A stretch of 64,000 bases of DNA, taken from NCBI RefSeq assembly GCF_000626635.1, contig NZ_CP007451.1, positions 682,001 through 746,000 of the forward strand, given 5' to 3'. The DNA comes from Draconibacterium orientale. GTDB lineage: Bacteria > Bacteroidota > Bacteroidia > Bacteroidales > Prolixibacteraceae. Shown here one piece after another: positions 27,790 through 37,552 of the stretch; the stretch's first letter is position 1; every line of letters starts with the position of its first letter. The translations under genes were made by a program, and so were the position numbers. The notes beneath the pieces were generated by a model. It saw only the letters and a program-made list of their open reading frames with translations. It had not been told where the DNA came from and ran no database searches.

Positions 27790-29112
27790 TCAGCGAAAAA
27801 CTAAACTCGGATCTCCACCACAGTGCTTTACTATCATTTTTATAATTAACTCATTAAGTTCTAACGAGATTCTTCTAACAGCTGTTTTGTAGCCAATATT
27901 GTTGAGTTTTTTATATATCAACACCATCATTGCGGTAATCATGGTCATATACATCATTACTGCTATCCCGTTAGGATTGGTTGAGGTGATGTGGCTAAAA
28001 TTTAATTCTTGTTTCAGAAACCTGAAAAAGACTTCAATGTCCCAACGTTTCTTGTAATATTGCAGAACCTCTTCAACGCCAATTTCAAATAGGTTGGTCA
28101 GAAACCAATATTCAGTGCCGTCTTCCGGATGCCGAGTTATGATTAATCGAAAAGTTTCGTCACTAAATTTTCGGTATTCTTTCCTGTTTTTGGTTAATTG
28201 AACTTCAATATCCCTAATCAACTCTAAAGCCCCAACCGTTCGGTTATTTCCTTCTTCCAACTCGCGAACTAATTTAAACTTAGCTCCAGGATTAAGTCTG
28301 GTTACAAAGCCGGTTCCTTGATTTGATAGTTTGCGATAAACTTCCCGTTTGTTTACTCCACGGTCAAATGTAAATATGGCATTTTGATCCTTCCTGGCAT
28401 AATCAAATACTACCTGGGGAATAGTTATATCTTCACTGAGACATTGTCTGTTTGTAAATATTTTTGTCATGCATGGCAAATCTCCATCAAATGCCACGGT
28501 ATATTTTATTTGCTTCTTCCCATCTTTCTTTCGTCCTATATTCATCCCTTCAATTAGCTTATTCGCTGCTTCTGCTACCATCGAAGAATCAACTCGTATC
28601 AAACGTACATTTTCACGTTGTATGCGGTTGTAGTAAGTACTAAAATATTCATATGTTAATTCATAGGCTTGTTGAAAAAACTCAATATTTATCACACTTA
28701 ACCTTTCAGAAATAGAACTATGTCGAACTGTTTGAGTAGCATCCAGGTTAAATAAGAATTTAAATTGCGGACTATTAAAAATATCTTCCATTGTTCGAAG
28801 ACTATTGCGCTGACACTCTACCAAAGCATAAAGTATTAAACAGAAAATACTTTTGCCATCTAATACTTTTACATAGTAATTGACTTTCGTGCGTCTGGCA
28901 ATTTTATTGAGTTCCTCATCAGGAAGTAATGACAACAGTTCTGTAACCGATATTTTTGCTTGTTTGCCTGTCAATTTGAATATTCTTAGTGACAGGGCAA
29001 AAATAAATTTGATAAATTAAGTTACATTCACAAATACCAGCAACTTATCAAGACCGATAACGGAAAATTGTTGAAACTACTTGAGTTTCGCGATAAAATC
29101 TTCCGAACACTC
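27742..29112. mobile_element. IS4-family insertion sequence, borders uncertain
   Basis: The transposase gene is flanked by the perfect 14-bp inverted repeat GAGTGTTCGGAAGA (27742-27755) / TCTTCCGAACACTC (29099-29112). These 14-mers sit inside longer diverged copies of the same interspersed repeat (GGGATACAAT and GGATTTGTAAT words on both sides), so they may be flanking repeats into which the IS inserted rather than its true ends. No target duplication could be fixed. Confidence 0.5.
27790..28974 (-). CDS. IS4-family DDE transposase
   Basis: 394 residues, apparently intact. An N-terminal DUF4372-like part is followed by the DDE domain: first Asp in IRVDSSMVAEA, second in FTFDRGVNKREV, and the IS4 signature YKKRWDIEVFFRFLKQELN (Y-x2-R-x3-E-x6-K) with the catalytic Glu. 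It cuts and pastes its own element. Full length and open frame suggest recent insertion or continued activity. Confidence 0.93.
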   Translation of the reverse strand: MTGKQAKISVTELLSLLPDEELNKIARRTKVNYYVKVLDGKSIFCLILYALVECQRNSLRTMEDIFNSPQFKFLFNLDATQTVRHSSISERLSVINIEFFQQAYELTYEYFSTYYNRIQRENVRLIRVDSSMVAEAANKLIEGMNIGRKKDGKKQIKYTVAFDGDLPCMTKIFTNRQCLSEDITIPQVVFDYARKDQNAIFTFDRGVNKREVYRKLSNQGTGFVTRLNPGAKFKLVRELEEGNNRTVGALELIRDIEVQLTKNRKEYRKFSDETFRLIITRHPEDGTEYWFLTNLFEIGVEEVLQYYKKRWDIEVFFRFLKQELNFSHITSTNPNGIAVMMYMTMITAMMVLIYKKLNNIGYKTAVRRISLELNELIIKMIVKHCGGDPSLVFR

Positions 29113-29275
29113 ATGATTTGTAATCCGTATCTCAGCCAGCAGCTAAGAGTTTGTTCTTTTCAATTCTTCCAAATTGCACACCGATTGCAAATCGGCGCGA
29201 ATGGGGATACAATCAATAAAATAATGAAGGTTTTGTTTTTTGACATGGTGGTTTTTTCTGCAGTGATTGAACAAT
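28975..29275. other. Right flank of the transposase, no gene
   Basis: AT-rich leader of the transposase (28975-29040), then a diverged repeat copy (29095-29225) with ATGATTTGTAATCC, ACCGATTGCAAATCGG and GGGGATACAATCAAT words, inverted relative to the copy at 27655-27755. Confidence 0.5.
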
Positions 29276-29779
29276 TTATTTCTTCGGCTTTTTCGATTTT
29301 GGTTTAAACACCGATATAAAAACAGCTACTATTAGTGTAGAGGTCATACACACACCCATTATTAAGTGATTGCTGTCGTACCAAATGTAATCGGCATCCT
29401 GAAGGGCTTTCAGGCCAAGTTCGCCCGATATTTTTACAGTTTCTTCAATCCACGGACCGGAAAACAGGGTTCCCAGCACGATAATAAGAACGGTAATAAT
29501 CCATTTAAAAATTAACCAGCCATGCTTAAAATAGCCCCATTTGGTAAATTGCGAATACACCCAGCCGGTTAACAGGCAGGTTATGGCAGCGGGTACCAGC
29601 AACTTCATATCGATGAAATGGATAATTCGATTTAACAAGTGCAGCTGGCCACCGCTTGATAAATCGTTGCCCAGAAAATGGATAAAAAACATTACCGCTC
29701 CTGTTGTTATCCAAACTCCTGCTGCAATAACATGTATCGATTTTAACCACTTTTTCTGTTTTACTGTTAATTCTGCCAT
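29276..29779 (-). CDS. DUF2269-like integral membrane protein
   Basis: 167 residues with four hydrophobic spans: about 13-33 (VIAAGVWITTGAVMFFIHF), 55-75 (LLVPAAITCLLTGWVYSQF), 88-108 (LIFKWIITVLIIVLGTLFSG) and 137-157 (HLIMGVCMTSTLIVAVFISVF), with a lysine-rich cytoplasmic end. Conserved SIHVIAAGVWITTG and WLIFKWI fit the DUF2269/CopD-like group. No known activity. Transcribed toward the IS. Confidence 0.65.
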   Translation of the reverse strand: MAELTVKQKKWLKSIHVIAAGVWITTGAVMFFIHFLGNDLSSGGQLHLLNRIIHFIDMKLLVPAAITCLLTGWVYSQFTKWGYFKHGWLIFKWIITVLIIVLGTLFSGPWIEETVKISGELGLKALQDADYIWYDSNHLIMGVCMTSTLIVAVFISVFKPKSKKPKK

Positions 29780-29884
29780 TGGGATTATTTTAACTGGTGG
29801 TAGTTATAAGTATTTGTTTCAGGTCGTTTAGTCGAATTTCACGGTTGCCGTACCCCGAAGTTTTCGGGAGGCGTGAGCGGGTAT

Positions 29885-29966
29885 AACGGTTGGTATAAGA
29901 ATAGTAGCCGTTTGCGTGGCACTTTCCTGTCAAGTTACAAGAAAGTTGAAGCGAGCTACAACCGTT
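29885..29966. repeat. 82-bp imperfect palindrome beside the HNH gene, attC-like shape
   Basis: Outer arms AACGGTTG (29885-29892) / CAACCGTT (29959-29966). Inner arms GTAGC/GCTAC, then ACTTTC...TGT/ACA...GAAAGT around the loop CAAGTT. A separate hairpin CCCCGAAGTTTTCGGG precedes it at 29853. The nested, bulged layout recalls integron attC sites, but no core RYYYAAC/GTTRRRY pair is clear and no IntI is in view. Confidence 0.45.
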
Positions 29967-30010
29967 TAATTTACTGCTGTTTCGGCTATTATTTTTATAC
30001 ATTCTTGTGC

Positions 30011-30340
30011 TTAGTTATTTTTCAATCTAGGAGGTTTTTTTATCGCCATTTTTACTACTTCATCGACAGAATCAACCGTAATATTATTTTTCTTGCAGTA
30101 ATCACTTTTAAGCCAATCCTCAAGCAATTTTGAACCTTTACTCGCATTACATGACATACAACAAAGAGCTATATTATCAATGCCATTGATTCTTATGTCA
30201 TTGATTATATGCTCCCATGATGGTTTCCTTTTTCGAGAATCTTCACCAGTTTTAAACTCAATACCACAATAAACGCAAGAAGTATCTCTTTCCCTTACAA
30301 TCTCTTCAATTTCTTTTGGTATTCCCCATCGATTCGCCAT
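30011..30340 (-). CDS. HNH endonuclease-like protein
   Basis: 109 residues. TSCVYCGIEF gives the first Cys pair, WEHIINDIRINGIDNIALCC the HN core (His of the EHI motif) and CCMSCNASKG the second Cys pair: an HNH fold of the McrA/5-methylcytosine-nuclease type with a zinc site. The gene starts 8 bases before the Mrr-like gene's stop on the same strand, so both are likely one transcript. It may act in DNA defence or in mobile DNA. The target is unknown. Confidence 0.85.
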   Translation of the reverse strand: MANRWGIPKEIEEIVRERDTSCVYCGIEFKTGEDSRKRKPSWEHIINDIRINGIDNIALCCMSCNASKGSKLLEDWLKSDYCKKNNITVDSVDEVVKMAIKKPPRLKNN

Positions 30341-30348
30341 AATTTCAA

Positions 30349-31233
30349 TTAATTATTGTCCTCAAAGAAATCATTATCTAATTCCTTCACTTCATAAATT
30401 GATTTTATTTGAATCCCTACATTATACTGGTGCATAAGATTGACCAATTTTGCTCCATCAATCAAAATAATTGTGTGATGAGCATCATGAGCCTTCTTAA
30501 TAGCACCTGAATCAAACGATGATGTCGTAACAAAAACACCCTTTTGTGTGTCTCCACTCATTGCCCCTATAAAATTACGAATATCCTTTTCCCGTACTTT
30601 ATTTTCACCATATCGTTTAGCTTGAATATAAATTTTGTCCAATCCAAGTTTATCCTCGTTAATTATTCCGTCAATTCCACCGTCACCAGTTTTTGAGGTC
30701 TCAATAAAATCACCATACCCCATTTTCTTGAGTAAAATAAGAATCACTTTCTCAAAATAAAACGGGTCGATTTCCTTTAGTTTTTCCAGTAAGTCATCTT
30801 TTACCTGAATGTCAATTTGATTAAAACCTTCGTCAATCAAATCTTGCGGTGAAGCGTTCTCAATTATTGAAGGTGTTGATGCCTTTTTAGGATTTTCTTC
30901 ATTATAAAATTCAAGATAATTTTCAGAATTTTCAACCTGTTTCAGCGTCAAGTCTGTCGAACTATGCTTTTTCCCTTTCTCAGTAATTTTCACAAAGCCT
31001 CTCTTTGGAAATTCAATATAGCCTCCCTTTTTAAGATATGATTTACCCCAAGCAATTCTATTTATTATCAGAATATCTCCACTTTTAGTTGTTTGCTCTA
31101 ATTGCTCTTTTGAAAGTCCAGTATAAAATTGCTCTATTACTTTTTTATACATTTCTCTTGCTTGGAGTGTTTCTCCATTTTCTAATACCTTTAAAATTGG
31201 TAAAAATGTTTCATGAAATTTTGGTATCTCCAT
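30349..31233 (-). CDS. Mrr-type restriction endonuclease
   Basis: 294 residues from the ATG at 31233 (MEIPKFHETFLPIL matches the usual Mrr start); an earlier ATG at 31272 would add 13 residues. The N-terminal winged-helix Mrr_N domain covers about 1-95 (EFPKRGFVKITEKGKKH). The C-terminal Mrr catalytic domain has FYFEKVILILLKKMGYGDF, GDGGIDGIINEDKLGLDKIYIQAKRY (PD-ExK-type D-x-QAK core) and GVFVTTSSFDSGA. Mrr enzymes cleave modified DNA. No methyltransferase is adjacent, consistent with a modification-dependent enzyme. It forms a pair with the HNH gene. Confidence 0.9.
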   Translation of the reverse strand: MEIPKFHETFLPILKVLENGETLQAREMYKKVIEQFYTGLSKEQLEQTTKSGDILIINRIAWGKSYLKKGGYIEFPKRGFVKITEKGKKHSSTDLTLKQVENSENYLEFYNEENPKKASTPSIIENASPQDLIDEGFNQIDIQVKDDLLEKLKEIDPFYFEKVILILLKKMGYGDFIETSKTGDGGIDGIINEDKLGLDKIYIQAKRYGENKVREKDIRNFIGAMSGDTQKGVFVTTSSFDSGAIKKAHDAHHTIILIDGAKLVNLMHQYNVGIQIKSIYEVKELDNDFFEDNN

Positions 31234-31432
31234 TATTCTATCATTTTTCGGATCTGTGGCATAATTAAGCACAACTAGTTTATCTATCAGGAAAAACCTG
31301 ATAATATAAACGGTATTGGGTTATACTGTAAGGTTTTTTTGCGTATACAATGGTTTCTGTTTTTGGTGCATTAAAACTAAACATATTTTTTATGTTTCGT
31401 GCACTATCACTAAAAAACAATTCATTAGGCAT

Positions 31433-31695
31433 AAACATTTGTTTAAGCCCCTAAAAAATACTTTTTGGAGGCACCAACAACTGTTTAAGCCTTTCCAAAC
31501 CATTTTTTCACCCCGCAAACAACTGTTTAAGCCTTGTTTTTTTACTTTTTGGGGTGTTAAACAACTGTTTGAGGCATTAAAAAATAAAAGTTGGGCGCTT
31601 AAACAAATGTTTATGGGGTGTTCAAGCTAAAAACAGGGGCATAAACAAATGTTTGCGTCATCAAAAAGTAAAAAGTAAGCTTTAAACATTTATTT
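31433..31695. repeat. Seven AAACA-nn-TGTTT palindromes at exact 42-bp period
   Basis: Boxes start at 31433, 31475, 31517, 31559, 31601, 31643 and 31684, spaced 42 bp five times and 41 once. The arms AAACA/TGTTT are nearly constant (one change in box 2, one in box 7), while the central two bases vary (TT, AC, AA). Flanks often extend the palindrome to GGCnT...AAGCC. Spacers are A/T-rich with GGGG or GGAGG near the next box. It fills the gap before the DUF6261 gene (ATG 31822) and starts 200 bp after the Mrr start codon. Confidence 0.88.
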
Positions 31696-31821
31696 ATGCT
31701 ACATAACATGATCTTTTGTTTAATAAAATTCCACACAATTGTTGTAAATTGAACAAAATTATTAAAAACATTTAACCATAGCACAGCCCGAAAATCCTTT
31801 ATTAACACTAAAAATTAAATT

Positions 31822-32547
31822 ATGATGATCGAAAAACTCCATTACAGCAGCCGCACTACGGAGGTTGATGGTTCGGCAACTCAAATTGTTAACGCCTATC
31901 AGCAAAGTACCCTGAACACCGATGAAAACATGGTGAAGATTTTTGCCCTGATTATTGATGCGCTGGCCTTACTTTCGTCGGCAATTAACCGGCTAAAAGC
32001 CAAAAGCGAGCAAGTATATTACGATGATATACGCGACGAAAAAATAACAGCATTTTATTTTCTTCTGGTGAGTTTCTCGCACCATCCCGATGCTGTAATC
32101 AAAGCTGCAGCCCTTCGCCTGCTCGAAATTTTTGAACAATACGGCATGGAAATGAAAAACGAAGGTTTTACCACCGAAAGTTCGTTGTTGAATTCGATGC
32201 TGGCCGATTACAAAAAACCACAATTGCTTGATACGATTGCACAAGTTCCGCAGTGCGCCGAATATATTGCAGCCCTGCAAGAGGCCCAGGATAATTTTGA
32301 AACCAACCGTTTAAGTTTCGAGGAAGCTCAGGGACAGGAAGGTACCCTCGGCAATGCCACCCAATTGAAAAAAACAGTTCTCGACCACGTTAACGGTTTG
32401 TTGGTTCCGTACCTCAACGTTATGGAACAGCTTAACGAACCCGTATATGGCAACTATGCCCGCACCCTTGCCGAAATAACCGCAGCAAACAACCAGTCGG
32501 TTAAACGACGTCGAAAAAAAGACAATACGCCCGGAGATGGCAAGTAG
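31822..32547 (+). CDS. DUF6261 family protein
   Basis: 241 residues, mostly alpha-helical by composition, no signal peptide, no membrane span. Segments FALIIDALALLSSAINRLKAKS, SFSHHPDAVIKAAALRLLEIFEQYG and YIAALQEAQDNFETNRLSFEE match the pattern I recall for DUF6261, a Bacteroidota-restricted family without known function. The C-terminus is strongly basic (VKRRRKKD), compatible with nucleic-acid contact. The upstream 42-bp palindrome array begins 390 bp and ends 127 bp before the ATG, so autoregulation or array binding is conceivable. Confidence 0.7.
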   Translation: MMIEKLHYSSRTTEVDGSATQIVNAYQQSTLNTDENMVKIFALIIDALALLSSAINRLKAKSEQVYYDDIRDEKITAFYFLLVSFSHHPDAVIKAAALRLLEIFEQYGMEMKNEGFTTESSLLNSMLADYKKPQLLDTIAQVPQCAEYIAALQEAQDNFETNRLSFEEAQGQEGTLGNATQLKKTVLDHVNGLLVPYLNVMEQLNEPVYGNYARTLAEITAANNQSVKRRRKKDNTPGDGK

Positions 32548-32571
32548 GTTTTAATTACTAGATTTTGTTTT

Positions 32572-32603
32572 AAAAAGCGGTGTTGAGGAGCACTGCTTTT
32601 TTT
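32572..32603 (+). terminator. Terminator after the DUF6261 gene
   Basis: Stem AAAAAGCGGTG / CACTGCTTTTTTT (one G-T pair) with an 8-base loop, ending in seven T. Confidence 0.85.
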
Positions 32604-33259
32604 CTGAAAGTTACCTGAACTGTCTTTATTCGTTTAGCTCTGTATAAAACTTATCACGATCTTATCGGAATGTAGCTAAACAAAAGGACAGTGTTTTAAT
32701 TTGTAAATACATTACCCCTCACCCTGCCGGGAGCTCCCCTCACGAGGGGAGCCAGTTCTGATAACGGTACTATGTTGCATAGTTACTTCACTTTCATCGC
32801 TAATGGTTCTTCCCCGAAATCATGGTTGTATTTTATTTCACCTCTTCTGCGCTAATCTGCGAAATCTGCGTGCACTAATTCTTAAAGTAGTGATCCCCTC
32901 ACTCGGAGTGAGAGTATCACCAGGTAGCATAGCATAAGAAAATTGTTATCCGAAAACTGCGACTGGCAATAATGTTCAATGCTTCTTTGTGAAACTTTGT
33001 GCCTTCTTAGTGCAACTTGGTGGTTAACGCTTTAAACTTCCCGGCGCTTACGCACCGGGCTGTTTGATTTCGCCCCTTTGGGGCTTGGCTAACTTCTTAC
33101 TCATTCTGAAATCAAAAATCGTTAATCATCATTCTGCAATCCGATTTAATGTAACAGATCTCTCCTCGTTCCTCGTCGAGATGACATTACTTTTGACTTT
33201 TTCTCCCTACGCTACGGTTGGGATTTGGCTTTGGCCGATTTTCAATTCGCTTCGCTCAA

Positions 33260-33301
33260 CTTTTGCCTTTATTCTTTTTCCTTTTTACTTTCGCCTTTCG
33301 C
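33260..33301. repeat. Six-unit heptad array (CTTTnnn type)
   Basis: CTTTTGC, CTTTATT, CTTTTTC, CTTTTTA, CTTTCGC, CTTTCGC without a break in register. Confidence 0.75.
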
Positions 33302-33375
33302 CCATCCCATATTAATTTAAGACTAACTCCACCATTACTTATTGTTATCGTAACACACCTAATCAAATATTTGTC

Positions 33376-33383
33376 TAGGTTTG
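33376..33383 (+). promoter_or_regulatory. Putative -7 element of the ABC-F gene
   Basis: TAGGTTTG matches TAnnTTTG, 45 bases before the start codon. No matching TTG at -33. Confidence 0.4.
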
Positions 33384-33425
33384 CACTCCCTTTGAAAAAA
33401 AGGCAAAAATTGAAAACAAATTTAG

Positions 33426-35045
<1,620 letters not shown>

Positions 35046-35115
35046 AGTTGTTTAGAAGAAACTGCCGATAAAACATACCTGGCTGGTGCAAAGCATTAAT
35101 TTTAAAAATCAGCAC

Positions 35116-35316
35116 ATGAATAATCAGAAACGAAACAATATTAAAATCGGCTTAAACGTAGCCGTTGTAAAAAAAGAACACCAGCAGTCTGGTGAGTTAA
35201 CCTGTGGTATCGTTAAAAGAATATTGACGAAATCGCCCGTCCATCCCCACGGAATAAAAGTAATGCTCGAAAACGGAGAAGTTGGGCGCGTACAGAAAAT
35301 TTTGCAGGAAGTTTAA
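35116..35316 (+). CDS. YwbE family protein
   Basis: 66 residues from the ATG at 35116; an in-frame ATG 30 bases earlier is less likely. The pattern IKIGLNVAVVKKEHQQSGELTCGIVKRILTKSPVHPHGIKVMLENGEVGRVQKIL matches the small YwbE/DUF2196 family, of unknown function with an RNA-binding-like beta-barrel character. It follows the ABC-F gene by 70 bases, possibly in the same transcript. Confidence 0.88.
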   Translation: MNNQKRNNIKIGLNVAVVKKEHQQSGELTCGIVKRILTKSPVHPHGIKVMLENGEVGRVQKILQEV

Positions 35317-35421
35317 GCCTTGAGGGCTTGCAGGACCGAGGAATTGAAGATTTGCACACTGCCAACTTATTTACTCAAAGAAGAAAACTGCTGAATTGTT
35401 AATCTATTAAATTGTTATCTG

Positions 35422-35527
35422 GGACTGTAACTGAGACTGAAAACTGAGACTGAAAATTGTAACAGATTTCTCCTCGCACACTCGTCGAAATGACAGTCAC
35501 TTTTGCCTTTTTACTTTTACCTTTCGC
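35422..35527. repeat. Two heptad arrays before the acyltransferase gene end
   Basis: From 35422: GGACTGT, AACTGAG, ACTGAAA, ACTGAG (6 bases), ACTGAAA, ATTGTAA. From 35500: CTTTTGC, CTTTTTA, CTTTTAC, CTTTCGC. The second repeats the words of the array at 33260, and both follow the same GTAACAGAT(C/T)TCTCCTCG motif. Confidence 0.65.
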
Positions 35528-35535
35528 CTTGCCAA

Positions 35536-37326
35536 CTACTCCACCTCGCGGCTGCCATAAAAGCGGTCGAGAATAGAGCCGTCGTTCGCTTCTTTTGACA
35601 GCGACTCGATGGTGTTTTTCGGTACATTGTAAACATCGAGCACAATCAGTCCATCGAGGCAGTTATTAAATTTCGGATCAACATTAAATCCAATAATTTC
35701 AGCATTCAGCTTAATGTATTTTTTCAGCAACACCGGAAGCCCGGAGTTCTGCTCATCCAAATCGCCAATGGTTTTGTCGAGCCGGTTAATATCGTGCTCC
35801 ACATTTTCCATCAGTAAATTCAAATCTGCATTATCGCTTTTAAATTTGTAGCTGTTGCGCGGTTTAATATGCTGAGCCATTCGCCAGTTTAAATGGTTCT
35901 TCATAATAAACTTAATAATCAGGTCTTTCGACACCTTCGAATAATTATTGCTGATACTCACCGGTCCTATCAGGTAACGATATTCCGGATTTTTCAGCAG
36001 GAAATACAAAATACCTTTCCACAGCAAAAACAATGGCATGGGTTTGCGCTGGTATTCTTTAATTACAAACGAACGCCCCAGTTCAATACTTTCGTTCAGA
36101 ATGGGTTTAAAATTTTCGGAGATGCGAAACAGCGAATGCAGGTAAAATCCCCGCCGCCCCAACTGCTCCATAATATCTTTGCCTTTTCCGAGTCGATATG
36201 CCCCAACAATCCGGTATTCATCTTCGTCCCAGATAAACATCTGGTTGTAGTACAAATCATATTCGTCGATATCGATGCTTCGGTTGGTGCCCTCGCCTAC
36301 TTCGCGGAAAGTAATCTCGCGTAAACGGCCGATTTCATTCAGAATATTCGGAATCAACGATGACGGGGCACAATAGGCCGTATAATTTTTAAGCGTAAAC
36401 AGGGTATGTTTCGATTTTATCAGCTGAATTTCTTTCTGAATTTTTGCCAGCGAAACCGGATCGATAATGGTCTCGGGTTTAACATTGGCTTTCAGCGCAT
36501 AATTAAAAAAGCGCCGCACCTCAATGTCCGATTCCATACTGTAGGTTTTAGCACGCAGAAACCGCCCCAGCTGATATACATCTTTGTACGTATCCTGTTC
36601 GTCAACTTTAATGGGGCTGCCAATTCGCAGCTTTATTTTCTTATGCTTTTTCCGCAAAATCTCCGACGGCAATCGTGCACTTTTCAACGCCGGATTGATT
36701 TTCGCCACCAGGTGCAACAAACGGCTGTTGGTTCCCTGAAAAAGTACGGGGACAACAGGTACCCGCGCCATTTTTATAAAATTAACCACCGGAAACTGCC
36801 AGACTTTGTCGGTTACGCCGCCAAAAGGATCTTTTGTGAGTGCATCAATGGCCGGAAAAAGACAGAGCACTCCCCCATCATTCAAGTGCGTAACGGCTTC
36901 TTTTAATCCGTAATAATTTCCTTGTTCCGAATCATCAAACGGGTTGTCGTCCATAAAATACTCCGAAACAGCATCAATCTTTTTCAACAGGTAATTGGCC
37001 AGCACCTTAACATCGTTACGTACCAGCGACAGGTATTTTATCAGCAACAAACCGTCGAAACCTCCAAGCGGGTGGTTGGCTACAATAATCAGCGGTCCTT
37101 CCTTTGGTATTTTTTTTAGCTGCTCTTCGTCAAACTCAATGTCGAACTCCAGCATTTTAATCAGCTCATCGATAAAATCCACTCCCCGCTTATCAACGAT
37201 CTGCTCGTAAATTTTATCCAGCTTTTTAAAACGCAGAATAAACATCAGAAACTTGGCAAAATAATCGCCGTTGGCGGGTGTTGGGTGTTGGTCTTTGAAC
37301 AAATCTGTTGGCTCTGGTAGTTCCAT
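35536..37326 (-). CDS. Bifunctional acyltransferase, OlsF-like (aminolipid synthesis)
   Basis: 596 residues. The N-terminal PlsC-like domain has the acyltransferase motif NHPLGGFD (about 81-88) and FPAIDALTKDPFGG. The C-terminal half (about 300-530) is an OlsB/hemolysin-type N-acyltransferase of the GNAT fold (YRIVGAYRLGKGKDI, SFVIKEYQRKPMPLFLLWKG, YLIGPVSISNNY). This order is known from OlsF, which makes ornithine lipids in Serratia and Flavobacterium; Bacteroides has related glycine lipids. The amino acid used here cannot be told. Membrane-associated by family. Confidence 0.82.
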   Translation of the reverse strand: MELPEPTDLFKDQHPTPANGDYFAKFLMFILRFKKLDKIYEQIVDKRGVDFIDELIKMLEFDIEFDEEQLKKIPKEGPLIIVANHPLGGFDGLLLIKYLSLVRNDVKVLANYLLKKIDAVSEYFMDDNPFDDSEQGNYYGLKEAVTHLNDGGVLCLFPAIDALTKDPFGGVTDKVWQFPVVNFIKMARVPVVPVLFQGTNSRLLHLVAKINPALKSARLPSEILRKKHKKIKLRIGSPIKVDEQDTYKDVYQLGRFLRAKTYSMESDIEVRRFFNYALKANVKPETIIDPVSLAKIQKEIQLIKSKHTLFTLKNYTAYCAPSSLIPNILNEIGRLREITFREVGEGTNRSIDIDEYDLYYNQMFIWDEDEYRIVGAYRLGKGKDIMEQLGRRGFYLHSLFRISENFKPILNESIELGRSFVIKEYQRKPMPLFLLWKGILYFLLKNPEYRYLIGPVSISNNYSKVSKDLIIKFIMKNHLNWRMAQHIKPRNSYKFKSDNADLNLLMENVEHDINRLDKTIGDLDEQNSGLPVLLKKYIKLNAEIIGFNVDPKFNNCLDGLIVLDVYNVPKNTIESLSKEANDGSILDRFYGSREVE

Positions 37327-37552
37327 TTATTGCTATTAAGTTCAAATACGCCATTAAACTGAGTTAGTTAAAAGATGAACTCAGCTCCTTACAAAAATAA
37401 AACGATTTTTGGTATAACATCGTTACCTTACTAATACTGTACAATTATTTTTAGGTTGCCCTTTTCCTGCGAAAAACAGCAATTTTACCACCGTAAAATA
37501 TTTTTTAATCATATTTGAACTTTCTTTGTTATAAAGGGTATAATTTAATTTA

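Noticed and set aside
29885..29966. True integron attC site
   Set aside because: No clear RYYYAAC/GTTRRRY core pair and no integron integrase in view; kept only as an attC-like shape.
31316..31630. A 104-codon frame with 14-residue repeats (KQLFKP words) over the palindrome array
   Set aside because: The repeat continues in the same 42-bp register beyond the stop codon, and only the palindrome arms are conserved. The frame starts in unrelated sequence, so it is more likely a by-product of a DNA-level repeat. A real repeat peptide is not fully excluded.
31433..31695. CRISPR array
   Set aside because: Repeats are only 12-22 bp palindromes, the spacers are low-complexity A/T with shared words, and no cas gene is in the window.
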